NCBI GenBank assembly: GCA_977006965.1
Contig: OZ345355.1
Coordinates: 3,286,001-3,350,000, forward strand
Direction: 5' to 3'
Origin: Phymatolithon calcareum
Lineage: Eukaryota; Rhodophyta; Florideophyceae; Hapalidiales
Length of the DNA: 64,000 nt
The position numbers and the translations under genes were made by a program. Within the stretch, counting starts at the first letter, position 1. Each line of letters starts with the position of its first letter. The notes below the pieces were generated by a model. That model made no database searches and was not told the DNA's origin. It was given only the letters and a program-made list of their open reading frames with translations. Below, piece by piece: positions 38,864 to 49,809 of this stretch.

Positions 38864-39961
38864 ATGAGATTCGCCATTTGCCTTGTTGCCCTTGTCGGTG
38901 CTGCCATGGGAGCAGCAACGCCCTACTACGCCGCGCCCGCACCAGCACTGGCTACATCCCCCACGAAGCCCCAGACGGGTGGACCAATGCCGACACCTCC
39001 ACCAACCTACGCACCGACCCACGCTCCAGTTCCGTCGACCGGCGGTCCACTGTATGTTCCCACTCCTCCACCGTCGACCTCGAGCTCTCAGCCGGGTACA
39101 GGATACCCAACAGCCACAGCAACTCCCTGTCCCAAGAATCAAGGCTCTGGGCCGACGACTAGTGGAGCGATGCCACCGCAGTCTCAACCGCCGAGTTACT
39201 ACGCTCCTGCAGAGTCCAGCTCTAGTTACCGCCGCAACAAAAGAGCTCGTATGACCGGATCCGGATCGTCTCCTACGAAGACTCCATGCCCGACGAGTGG
39301 GCTCTACGGAACATCCGGAGGTGCCCAGCCAGGATATGCTCCCGGCTACACCGGCCCGGTGTCGGGTCAACCCATGGGAGCCCTTCCAGCCCCAGGTCCC
39401 AATCCTGGCACCGCTCCCGGCGTCGCACCAGCCCCTGCGCCGATGCCTGCTGCCGCTCCTTCCCCATCGGCGTCCCCAGCACCTATAACTGGATCCTCAG
39501 TAACATCCGCTGATGGTGCGGAGTCCGAAGCGGTTGGAGATACATCAGTTTCTGTCGCTGCCGATAAAAAATCAGGTGTGGCTTCCGCAAATGCTGACGA
39601 TGATGGTGCCGTCCTAGCTGCAGCGCAGGTCGGAGCTGCCGTTGGACTTTCCACTTCTGCGAGGCAGGCGACTTACACTGACGGAAATGGCGTTCAGTAC
39701 TATCAGGATCCGGCAACAGGGCAGTGGTACTACTATCCCTCTCCGACTCCTCTCCCGAAGCCATCTTCATCCCCAGCCCCAGCCCCTGGTAGTTCCATCG
39801 AACTAGATGGTGGAGTTTCTGCAAACGGTCGTGGTGATAACTCAGTGTCCGCTGGTGCCAGCAAAGATCAGGCCGCTGCGTCAGGAAATGGTCTCAACGG
39901 CGTGCTTGCTGCTGCACTTGCGTCTCCGGGAGCACCGGCTGCTCTTGGATTCGCATTCTAA
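38864..39961 (+). CDS. Secreted proline-, alanine- and serine-rich protein
   Basis: Encodes 365 residues from ATG 38864, chosen because it gives a clean signal peptide (MRFAICLVALVGAAMGAATP); upstream in-frame codons do not. After it comes a low-complexity region dominated by Pro, Ala, Ser, Thr and Gly with Tyr, containing TPC(P) repeats (ATPCPKN and KTPCPTS) and APAPAPMPAAAPSPSASPAP. About residue 283 lies YYQDPATGQWYYYP, similar to OCRE or WW-ligand-like aromatic modules. Two short similar blocks, (D)xSVSVAADKKSG-A-A and NSVSAGASKDQAAASGNG, suggest internal repetition. The protein is probably extracellular, perhaps wall or matrix, and O-glycosylated. No intron is needed. Confidence 0.7.
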   Translation: MRFAICLVALVGAAMGAATPYYAAPAPALATSPTKPQTGGPMPTPPPTYAPTHAPVPSTGGPLYVPTPPPSTSSSQPGTGYPTATATPCPKNQGSGPTTSGAMPPQSQPPSYYAPAESSSSYRRNKRARMTGSGSSPTKTPCPTSGLYGTSGGAQPGYAPGYTGPVSGQPMGALPAPGPNPGTAPGVAPAPAPMPAAAPSPSASPAPITGSSVTSADGAESEAVGDTSVSVAADKKSGVASANADDDGAVLAAAQVGAAVGLSTSARQATYTDGNGVQYYQDPATGQWYYYPSPTPLPKPSSSPAPAPGSSIELDGGVSANGRGDNSVSAGASKDQAAASGNGLNGVLAAALASPGAPAALGFAF

Positions 39962-39985
39962 ATATGATCTTGGCTAAACTTAGAG

Positions 39986-39991
39986 AATAAA
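39986..39991 (+). terminator. Candidate poly(A) signal
   Basis: AATAAA lies 25 bases after the stop codon of the proline-rich protein gene. Confidence 0.5.
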
Positions 39992-40340
39992 TAGAATTAT
40001 AATTTTCTGCCAAAGTTACTTTGTGCTGTGTTCTGCAAACGAGTATTGCTCAAGGATTGAAAAGGGAATATAGATCTCCAGGAGATTGAGCCAGCTTCAG
40101 GATTAGTAGCAGACCGGGAAAGTAAAATCAGAATTTGGCCGTTGATAGACAATTTGAGCTTTCTGATCATAATATTTCACACAAAAGAAGTATTGTACTG
40201 CGGTAGCTATTGTCGATGCACTGCAATGGACGCACCGGGGACTCCTCGGAACATTTTTATCTTTGCCACTTTGTTGTTTTATTGTTCTATGTTTTTTCGG
40301 CGTATATCATTTGGACTTATTTGCATTTTTTTCCCTTTCA

Positions 40341-40499
40341 AGTTTATTTAAAAGCCCCGCAGACTTCCGAAGATATGGGCAAGGCTTCTTCTGATGCTAC
40401 CTACCTTTGTGCAGCTCACGAAACGTCCAACAGTATTGCGGGCGGGAAAACTCAGGACTCAAAGTAGTCCTATCTCAGTCCTCTACGGGATTGTTGGTG
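40341..40499 (-). mobile_element. LINE-A 3' end, 5'-truncated
   Basis: Closely matches, in reverse, the LINE-A terminus at 20105-20265, including AGCCCCGCAGACTTCCGAAG and CTCTACGGGATTGTTGGTG. Only about 160 bases of the element were inserted. Confidence 0.75.
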
Positions 40500-41436
40500 C
40501 ACTGCTGCGCGGTCCGAGCAGTCGAAACTCTTTAGGATTATGAGCAGGGAGGCACCAGCCTGATTGTTACGCCAATTAATTGGAATTAGTTGCCACTAAA
40601 ATCGACAATGAGTTGATAGCAGTGGCATTATTAAATGCAATCATGACTCTAACTGTGTATGCGATAGTGGAAATCCACGAGTCCCCGTATTAGGGACTCG
40701 GCTATATACTAGAATGAACAAGTGCTGTACCGAAAAGCGGCTCCGTATAGTCCTAAGGGTGTTACTGAACTAACCAGTTGATTAAAAAAAGGGATAGTTT
40801 CTTGTAGAGTTGATAATTTTTCAATATATTCTGTTTTTCGTAATTGGCACCTAATTGGGGAATTTGTTATAATTGCAGTCAAAACTACGGAGTATATTGG
40901 TGCCTCCCCTGAGTAAGAGTTCATGCGGAGCAGTATATATGTCCTTACTCAGTGCCACCGACAGTAAAGGTATCGAAGTGAACCAATGCAGAAGTAGCTG
41001 AGTGCTTGCATGAACTTCGTTGATGCCTACCTTGAGACAAGGCAGCGAACACCTTGCTCTTGCATCATCCTTCCACGATCTGACAAGCTGTTGTTCGACA
41101 ATTTCTATCTTTTCGTTTCCTAGATCACTTTCTTTTTACGATGCTGTTTTGAATTTCTTTTATTTTTCGGGAGAGCTCAATGGTTTCATTTACTTTTCGA
41201 CAAGTGAATATTCCGTAAATCTTTAAATTTGATAAAATGGTTGAGGGCGCCATACTCGTGGACGAAACTTTAAGGTTGCAAGACGAAGATATCCAAAAAA
41301 CCTATGTCGTACTTTTGGCGCAGTTTGGTTTCGGTTCGAGCAGTACGAGTGGATCTACAGGTGCTTGTTCTGGCTTATTCTACGTAGACTTTAAAAAAAT
41401 AGGATTGTTACCCCTCCTATATTTCGCCAGCTCCGT
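40500..41436. other. No gene seen
   Basis: AT-rich non-coding sequence. Short frames lack support. Confidence 0.4.
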
Positions 41437-41438
41437 TT

Positions 41439-41609
41439 TCAAGCAAGCTGGTTTGCTGATAGGTGTGCGTGTGTGAGCGGGAGCGCATTTTCAGGATTCA
41501 GCCACGTTTCTGCTAATTCCAGAAGGCGTGGCTTCACGGTGTCCCAAAGTCGTTCCGCTGATCTTGTATTCGTTGCTAGTCCATGCACGTTATAGGTTCC
41601 GACTCTCAT
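41439..41609 (-). pseudogene. LINE endonuclease start (ORF2 N-terminus), truncated
   Basis: From ATG 41609 the minus strand reads MRVGTYNVHGLATNTRSAER and, further on, LLELAETWLNPE. This is the N-terminus of an APE-type LINE endonuclease: first strand with Asn (TYNVHGL), then the catalytic Glu of the ETW motif. It follows ORF1 directly, as expected for a two-ORF LINE. The sequence ends 57 codons in, at about 41439, where unrelated sequence begins, so the 3' part was removed by deletion or rearrangement, not by the usual 5' truncation. Confidence 0.75.
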
Positions 41610-41623
41610 AGATCCATCAAGAT

Positions 41624-43626
41624 CTAACATTGATCTTGATTCTCCGATTGGCTTGGTGCTGGGCTGTGAGCCAGAGTCACGCCGTTTGCATTATCTCGGG
41701 CTTGATGCGCAGTTACGTCTCTACATGCATCTCTGCTAGGGCTCTGTTGTGCGTTCTCACGAGTGCTTGCTTTGTTATCGTTTTGAGCACCAAGCAGGTT
41801 GCAAAGATTGATGCGAGCTTCGTCAACGAGTGAGCTCGTCGTATACAATGTCTTCATGTAGTACTTTCGTGCGGCTGCGTGCTTCGTGTGCTCTAGCAGT
41901 CTCTCAGCAGCTTTCCAGACTACGAATCTTGCGGTCAAGCTGGGCTTCTGTCAATCTGTTCAGGTCTGGTTCTTTGGATAATAAGCTCCGGTGTATGAAT
42001 TTCTTGCTCGTTAGGAACTCAATTATGGCCTCTTCGCTCACTTCTGCGGTGACGATCTCTAGAACAGAGGTCCCTATGAAGTCAATTTCCCACCCAGCAC
42101 CACGTCCGAAAGCATTGTTTAGGTACTTTCGCAGCTCTCCAATAGGTCCTCTTGCAAAGTTTCCAAAATGGAGGGCTATCGGTTCTGGAAGGTTACGTGT
42201 TCTTCGAAGCTCAGAGCGTTGTGCGGGTGCTTGAAAGAATTTTTCAAGTCCTGTTTCCTGTCCGGGGGATATGCCTGTATTTTTCTTGGTGGCGAGATCT
42301 GTTGATTGCTCTTGGGGCCCTGCGCTAGACGTCAGCATGGCTTAGAGGTCTGAAATCCCCTGTCTAATAGAGGGTGACGCTCTTTCCCACGTCTGTGACG
42401 GTTTATCTTTCTCTCCATTGGATTTCTTCATTTCGTTCTTAACTGGGGGGGCATGTTTGAGCTTCGCCTTTTTCTAAGCTCGAGACACTCTCCATTAGAG
42501 TCTCTACTTGCTTTCGAAGTTGTTCTGTTTCCTGTGCTCCTCGTGTAGCGAGCTTCGATTCCAGTACTGTTTAATTAGCTTCAAGACTTTCGCCCTTTTC
42601 ATGGAGCTGTATGGTCTCAGCTTGCGATTTGCTCAGCTGTCTAGTCAGAATTTCAATCGCGTTGGACATAGTTTCAAGAGTTTTCTCCGTGTTTCTTTTT
42701 GAGGCACTGCAAATCTTGAACCACGACTTTTTCTGGTGCTAATTCCTTCGTCTCATCGATTCCTTTCAGCTGCTCTTGGATGGTCTTAGTGAGAAGATTC
42801 CCATTGGTGGTCGCTCCGCAAGTTTCACAAATCATTTTGAGGAGCGGCTCTCCGTTTGACTTTTTCGTTCCTTGCACAAAACCGTTCCTTTGAAGAGTTC
42901 CTTTTCCAGAAATGTCACATTTTGGGCATTGCAGATCATCACGGAAGTGCTCAAAAACCCAGGGTACCCAACCCGAGGCGTTTTTTCCGTCTTTTCGAGC
43001 AGGACGTACATTGGACCATGCAATGCTACTTTAGCCTCCTTTTCGGAGACGATGGCTCTCAGCGTTGGTCTTTTGGCAGGCCCTCGTTCCAAAAGGCAGG
43101 CCATACACACACGAATCGTCGAGTCCTCTTCGTGGGCTATCTTCAGTGCACCGCGAAAGCAGTCGAGGGTACCTTTGCAGTCAGCGCAGCGTAATTGAGT
43201 CGAAATGGGGATTGCATCACTGCAAGTGGACTCGCAGCAACGCTCCAAGGCGTCTTTGACTAGCTCAATCGTATTGTCACGCTCATTGTCGCCTTTAGCA
43301 CCTCTATCCTTTTCGATTTTGTCCATGTCTTCGTCCACCATTTCTCTTGTCTTCGCTTGGGCTTGATTTTCCGTTGAATTTATGATTAGGACTTCCTTCG
43401 GCGAGTTGCGTCCAGGCTCTTCACCTTGGTATGCCTTCTCGTTAGCAGCTTGACCCTCGGGCAAGGAGACTCTCGAGCCTTCTGGCTCGTGTTGGTGCAT
43501 GGGATCCTTGAAACTCTCCGAGATGGGGGATCGCCGTTGTCTGAACCCTCTTGGGCCGACTCCGCGCCCTGAGGCGCCGTGAATATGTTGGATTCCAGAT
43601 TCGCGTTCAGGCCCCAAAATATCCAT
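41624..43626 (-). pseudogene. LINE ORF1: zinc finger, coiled coil and RRM-like region
   Basis: Reading from ATG 43626 on the minus strand: a hydrophilic N-terminus, then a Cys/His-rich block (RCADCKGTLDCFRGA, IRVCMACLLERG) that resembles a zinc finger, then ICETCG, a leucine-rich coiled coil near 42700-42480 (LSKSQAETIQLHEKGESLEA, with a TAA soon after), and a final folded part with HFGNFARGPIGELRKYLNNA and IDFIGTSVLEIV. The last is like the RNA-binding ORF1 domain of many LINEs (g.lr..L...i.fig). ORF1 proteins bind LINE RNA. Several stops and frame changes break it. It is not linkable to LINE-A to D, because those lack their 5' ends; LINE-C is the best partner. Confidence 0.6.
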
Positions 43627-43762
43627 TGAAGGTCTTCAAAATGCGAACAAGCACGAGAAGATTGCCCCGGGACTGCTCGAACTTCCAGTGCAGTCCTGGT
43701 TTTCCTTTTAACCCCAAAGTTTCGAGGATCGTTCGCCGCCGAATGATCAAAGTTCTGGCGCC

Positions 43763-45096
43763 ATGTCGCACCAATTCATTTTCCTCTCTTTTGTCTTCGC
43801 GCTCCCACTATTTGCAATTGCCGAAGCAATCTATCTGTTTCCAATCCACAGCAATTCTGGGGCAATTGCACAGTGGTTGAACAGCACCTTCGTCGTGCCT
43901 CATCAGAGCATTGGGTCGGTGTCCACAGTTTGCGTCTATGTGCAACGAGCATGGGCAGAGCATGCCGCTCGCTTCGTTGAACATCTTCCTGGATTTGAAA
44001 CACTCGTTGCGCCTGAGCCATGCACCGAAACAAGGAAGGGTGACCTTTCGCAAGTTGACTTCCCTAAAGCAGAGCACAGCAATATCATCTTCCGTTACGA
44101 GGGATATACAGGCATTCGATTTCGCCGTCTCCCCATAACCTTCGCCAGGGGCCTCGATTGCACACTGACAGCTGGTTCCTTCATGAGGAATGGGTCATCA
44201 GTGTGAGAGATTTTACCAAAAGCTCAAATCAAACAAACATGGAGCTCAAAAGCTTCTGAAGCGCGGAACACAAGTGGTGCGCTCTATTTCCAGATCGAAT
44301 ATTTACCACGAGAGTCTTTCTCCTTGTTCATAGATTCTATGGAAAAGAACATGATCCCGGGATATGAATCGGCAATCGATCAGACAAATGAAGATTTTTC
44401 ACTGTACCAGGGCAGAGTACAAAAGCTCTCTCCTTCCAATACAGCCATCCTCTTTCTTCCCATGCTTCTCTCCTTTCTCCCGGCTTTTGTGAGAACGGAC
44501 GACTTATCATAATTTCGCACGCTTCTGTACGCTTTCGCTACTGATTTTCTTACACGTATCCCTGTCCTTATTAAGGTCGGAGAGCTCTTGCTTATTGCCT
44601 CATTGCGGTAGAACGTCAAGACGAGTCGTACGTTTCTCACAGGAAATTCACAGCTCCAGTTTGAAGAAATCTGGAATACGGAACAACAAAGATTTTCCAA
44701 CTCTTGCACACTTGGAAGGACTTTCGTTTTCGTCGGGCTATTATCGGTGGCATCACCATAGAGTTCTTGGCTTGGAAATGGAGCGTCGAAAAGGGTGAAA
44801 TGAATCGAATGCAAAGCGGCACTCCAACCCCATTGCAGTTTCTCTGCCCCTCATTGCGGGTCCAACCAATAATCGCTGCAAACGAATGCTTACCCCCTTT
44901 CCGAAAGCGTGGGAAATTTGGGCGCATGCGAGACCTAGATTTGGCACAAACCGGCAGAGGATCCAATGAACATCCGACCAGAGAGAATACTCTTACCCTT
45001 CAAAGAACAAATTCGGACATAGTATCCGAACTGGAGACCCACTTATCTATGGGGTGCACCAATGGCGGTGCCCGGGTTCAAATCAACTGTGGATGA
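43763..45096 (+). pseudogene. Multi-pass membrane protein paralog 1, decayed
   Basis: ATG 43763 opens a signal peptide (MSHQFIFLSFVFALPLFAIA) followed by an extracellular-looking domain with FVEHLPGFETLVAPEPC and GLDCTLTAGSF. The frame stops at 44206. Downstream, frame-shifted sequence continues to match paralog 2: MIPGYESAIDQTNEDFSLYQ, the membrane segment ILFLPMLLSFLPAF, a double stop near 44512, YAFATDFLTRIPVL, then IIGGITIEFLAWKWSVEKGE. At least four lesions are visible. The last five membrane segments of paralog 2 are missing. Upstream flanks (CGTCTTCAAAATGC-like onwards) are also shared with paralog 2, so a whole gene unit was duplicated. Family unknown. Confidence 0.7.
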
Positions 45097-45134
45097 ATCA
45101 TGTGGAACACATTCCCGGCAAGGCAATAGTCTTC

Positions 45135-45640
45135 AAGAGCTACTCCGTCCAAAACACCCATCCTTATTTCGCCAGTCCTCTTGGCTTTCGTCTATGTACA
45201 TGCAATATCGGAGGAGATACAGAGATTTCCCATGATCCTCTTCGCTATTGCCACCGAGTGTCTCGCGTCCATTCCTCTGTTCATAAAGGGCAGAGAATTG
45301 CTTCACATTAATTCTCTAGAAAACTCTACCAAAGTGGTCGCACGCCCTTGTTGCGAAACGAAGAACTGCGGCTTGCCGAAGTATTGATCAAGTACAAAGG
45401 CGTCACACAGTGCAGCACGCAATCAATTCTATTTTCTTTAACAAATCGATATGTCGAAGACTACCGGGCGGTCACTTGTGATGCTAATTCAACCTTCTAC
45501 TGTATGGCCTTTGTCTATGATACACGTCAGACCAACGCCAGAATCAATCCTTGGTGACGTACCTGAACGAGACGTGAAAACTGTAGCCAAAATCGCTGTT
45601 GATTGGATGGAATGGAAGACACTCTCGAACCGCTGCTAGT
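45135..45640 (+). pseudogene. Membrane protein paralog 3, divergent fragment
   Basis: Frame-corrected reading gives ILISPVLLAFVYVHA and then MILFAIATECLASIPLFIKG, which aligns with ILFLPMLLSFLPASV and LLYAFATDFLTSIPVLIKG of paralog 2 but is much more divergent. It continues with a Cys-containing segment (VARPCCETKNCGLP, then DANSTFYCMAFVYD). It therefore appears to be an older member of the same family, joined directly to the tail of paralog 1. Confidence 0.5.
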
Positions 45641-46139
45641 TCCATTACGAGAAAAGGCAAAATCATTAATGATCTGTTTTGGCGCTCGCCATGATTTCAA
45701 ACAAAATCAAACAGTGATGCTGACAGTGTCTGTGGTATGATGCACCCCTGTGAAGCGTTTTAATCTCAACGACTTTTGATGCAATTGCATTTTGATCGAA
45801 TCTGACCAGCCGATCGAAAATGACACTCATCTTCTGTAGGATGCATAACAAAGCGGCATGCTGACTCTTCCAGATCAACAGCAGCCGTTACGCACAGTTT
45901 AGAATTCCGCTGCTTTCAGAAAATAAATTTGATAAACGTTTATGACAGTCCGTTCAAACTGAGCTGTAATCATAAAGCAATCCCTATGGAACGTCTTCAA
46001 AATGCCATCAAGCACAATAAGATCGCCCCAAGACCGCCGCGAACTTCGTGTGCAGTCTTGGTTTCCCTTTAGCCCCAAAGTTTCAAGGATCGTGAGTATC
46101 ATTTTCTTTTCGCCGCCGAATGATCAAACTTCTGTCGCC

Positions 46140-48126
46140 ATGTCACACCACTTCATTTTTCCCGCTTTGATCCTTGCACTCCCACTATTTGCGATTGCAG
46201 AACTAAGCTCTACGCGTTTAATCCACAACTATTCCGCGACAATCGAATCGTGATTCATTAGGGCCTTCTACCCGCCGGTGGTCCCAGTTTGCAACTATGC
46301 GCAGCAAGAGTGGGCGGAGTATGCCGTTCGCTTCGTTAAACATCTTCCTGGATTCGAAACACTCGTTGTGCCTAAGCCTTGCGTCGAAACAAGGAAGGAA
46401 GACCTCTCGAACATTGACTTCCGTGAAGCAAGGATAGGCAAATCTATCTTTCGTGAGAAGAGATATACATTCATTCGATTTCGCCTTTACTTCGTAACAT
46501 TCGCCAGTGTCCTCGATTGCACATTGACAGCTGGTTCGTTCGTGAGGTATGGGTCAACAGTGTTCATGATTCTACCGACCTCATTGACGAGAAAAGCTCA
46601 ACTCGAAAAAGTAGGGAGCATAAATTTTTCGGAAACTCAACGCACATATCCCCTCTTTTTCCAGATCGAGGATGCAAACCATTCGATGTTCTCCGCATTC
46701 ATGTATCCTATGGAAAGGAACATGATCCCGGGATATGAATCGACAATCGATCAGGCAAATGAAGATTTTTCACTGTATCAGGACAGAGTACAAGAGCTCT
46801 CTCCTTCCAATACGGCCATCCTCTTCCTTCCCATGCTTCTCTCTTTTCTTCCTGCCTCTGTGATAACGGGCAACTTATCAATATTTCGCACGCTTCTGTA
46901 CGCCTTCGCTACTGATTTTCTTACAAGTATCCCTGTCCTTATTAAGGGCGGAGAGCTTTTGCTTATTTGCTTCATTGCGGTCGAACGTCAAGACCGACCG
47001 TACGATTCTCACAGGACATGCACAGCTCCAGTTAATGAAAATCTGGATAACGGAATGCCAAAGAAATGTTGATTCTTATTCACTTGGAATGGGTTTCGTT
47101 TTCGTCGGTTTGTGGGCTATTATCGGTGGCATCACCATAGAGTTCTTGACTTGGAAATGGAGCGTCGAAAAGGAAGAGATGAATGGAATGCAAATCGGCA
47201 CTCCAACCCCAGTGCAGTTACTCCCCACCTCATTACGATTTCAGCCAATAATCGATGCAAACGAATGTGTACTACCTTTCCGAAAGCGAGGGAAATATGA
47301 GCGAATGCGAGACCGAGATTTGGCACAAACCGGTCCAGGTTCTAATGAACATCCGACCAGAGAGAATACTCTTGTCCTTCAAAGAACAAATTCGGACATA
47401 GTATCCAAACTGGAGAACCATTCATCCACGGGGTGCACCAATGGTGGTGAAAATCGAGCACAGAACGACTTTCCGTTCCTTTTCGCTGGTGCTGGACTGA
47501 GCATAGTGCTCGTCATCCCATTTCTGGCCATCGTCTTCTCCAGATATTCATTCTTGAAGCGAACAGAGAAGCGTGAATGGTTCTTCAAGATAGGAGTCGT
47601 TTTCGGATCAACGAACGTTGCGTTCACAATTTTGGGAATTCATACAATCTTTGATTTGTACGGGAGCAAATGGATCTACCTTATCCGGAAATATGTGGTT
47701 TTGGGTTTGGTGGTCTCGTGGAACGTGGCGCCGCTCGCCGTTCTTCCGAGGTGGAACTCCCGTCTGCTAGCCCGGCCGCGAAAAAATGCTGTACCTCATG
47801 CAGAGAAAGGAAGCAAATATTTGCTGGAATCAGGCGCAATGAAGTTCTATTGTTCAGGTGTTTTTCTTGAACTTCTGTTGTCAGTGTTTTCAAGCTTTTT
47901 CGTGTTCTGCTATCCGTGGATCAAACGAAACAAGCGAAGAAACGGCTTGTTCAAGATTGGATGCATGGTCGGTGCTTTTAGTAACATCCTTTTCTTGGAC
48001 TTTTTGTTCGGGCTCGGTAACTATCTTTTTCTTTATAACGTACCGTTTCTTGTCGTCCTGGTATTACTCGAGACGGACATGATTTCTCAGATGGCGGAAA
48101 GGTTATCTCTTTATGAGCGGAACTAA
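46140..48126 (+). pseudogene. Multi-pass membrane protein paralog 2, two lesions
   Basis: ATG 46140 starts a signal peptide (MSHHFIFPALILALPLFAIA). A TGA stop lies near 46251; past it the frame continues from 46278 with FVKHLPGFETLVVPKPC and VLDCTLTAGSF. One extra base near 46970 relative to paralog 1 shifts the frame; the rest is read from 46975 to a stop at 48126. The full gene would give about 660 residues: signal peptide, about 190-residue outer domain, two membrane helices (ILFLPMLLSFLPASV, LLYAFATDFLTSIPVL), one (GFVFVGLWAIIGGITIEFL), a hydrophilic loop, then five more hydrophobic segments to the C-terminus. I do not recognise the family. If the stop and indel are sequencing errors, it is a real gene. 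Confidence 0.6.
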
Positions 48127-49043
48127 CGAGCCCGTATGGCGTCAAGGATAACGTGGATCACTTGATCTTGGTCTGTTATTGTCGGGCGCACTTTCGACGG
48201 TCATTCAGGGATGAGCTCGTGAAAGCAGTTGAAGATCTGCAAAGAGCGACCCATACAAATTCTCGCATTTTTGAATAATGCAAATTTGCTTGAGGGAAAG
48301 ATAGACTAATCGAAGCGAAAAGTAGTCCTTTTTACAGATTCAAAATCATCGCGTTTACAAAATGAAGTTCAAAATGAGCTCAATGACCCAGTTCAAAGTA
48401 AATGATCAAGAAGTAAAAAAGGTTAAAACATTCTTGGTTCAGAATTTATTTTGATTTTACTTAAACGTGTGCCGCTTCAGGCTTCACGAGCTTCGACCTC
48501 TTCGGAAGCCTCCAATTAGATGTCACATAGCGATTATGCATTGTCTTCACGATCCAGTTCGATCTCATCAACTTCAAACAGCCCCTCGGAATCCTTGAGC
48601 TGCTAAATTAAGTGCCTGTCGTGCTTTGGCGTCGCTCGTAATCGTGACGTTCAGCTGCTCTAGCCAGTTCGTCGCAATCAGCTCATCATTAATTATTCGG
48701 AATGCTCCATCAGCTGCCAATACTCGTCGTTTTTTGGTGCTGCTTGAGCGGCTGCCTGATCTTTAGGCTCCAAGATGTTTCTTTGTTGCAGATGATAATT
48801 CCTGTCGAACTCGACTGAAAGAGCAGTAGAGAGAGCTTTCTGTATTGGTCGTTGCGGTTCCGGGAGAACCTTCAATCTACTTGATTAGCTGAGAAGCAGC
48901 AATCACTGCACGGGAGCATTCACTGTAGGTCTGCTCCTCCAACCGGATAGTTCGTGAACCGTGAGGTGCAATGTGGTGGGTTGAAGAAAATCGGCACAGA
49001 AAGGCATCAATTGTACTATCTGTGGCAAAAACGAAAGCAAGGA
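48127..49043. other. No confident gene; short acidic frames on the minus strand
   Basis: Minus-strand pieces such as RPIQKALSTALSVEFDRNYH and ATNWLEQLNVTITSDAKARQ look protein-like but are broken by stops, so a decayed gene is possible. No family is recognised. Confidence 0.3.
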
Positions 49044-49790
49044 GCCTGCATGGTCTAGAATACATGAGAAGGTGATCTGGATGTTGGAGCGGTCCCTTTA
49101 TTATGCATGGGATAATCTCGGGCGAAAATCATCAATATTGTCTTTCGGCTCTTGCTTAGAGCTCGTCGCTCGCCAACCAAACATACCGTTTGCTATTCTC
49201 GCATAACGACATTGCGAGTTAAGAACTTTCTTGGCCACGCAATACCAATAACGTCTGGGTATCGTCTGCGCACTGTTTGTCAAAAGTTCAAGATTAATAG
49301 CAAAATAGTGTCTGTTATGCGATCAGCTTGACTATTGTCAGCTGACTCTCCGAGTGTGAGACAATGCGTGTCATCACAGTTAGCTTCACTTATCTAGGGG
49401 TTTATAAGCGCACACCTTCAGTAAATCAAGGCACTGATTTCTGCACAGAGCTAAATTCATACCTTATTACCGTGATTCTCACAGGCAGAGAATGCACAAT
49501 GTGCATACCTTTAAATTCGCAGTGACAGGCACCCAATATGCAATATCATTGAGCACATCTCCCAGAGAATCTGCCCCTCAGAAACAGTATAAATAATATT
49601 TGCGACCGGTAATGATCTCAATCTGGGCACATCGAAAGTAATAAGAACACTCAACGTCAAGCACCATGCTGCAAAAGTAACTATTAAGCAAGTTAATTTC
49701 TGCAAAGAAGACCTGCGTCTTGCACGTGGGCCATTTCCGCCCAAGGCGCAAGTGTTGGACCTTTCAAATACCGTTGGAGTGGTTATAGTG
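49044..49790 (+). repeat. Dispersed repeat R2, copy 2
   Basis: Matches 22047-22530 at both ends but has an extra segment from about 49170 to 49450. Its last part is open on the plus strand for about 60 codons with KQVNFCKEDLRLARGPFPPK and AQVLDL, ending at TGA near 49806. Differences from copy 1 in this stretch fall mostly at third codon positions. Confidence 0.7.
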
Positions 49791-49809
49791 GCACTATCGA
49801 AAACATGAG

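Noticed and set aside
38771-39370. Minus-strand frame of 199 codons opposite the proline-rich gene
   Set aside because: It is a shadow of the plus-strand gene; its Arg/Trp/Cys-rich composition is typical of antisense reading of Pro/Ala/Ser codons.
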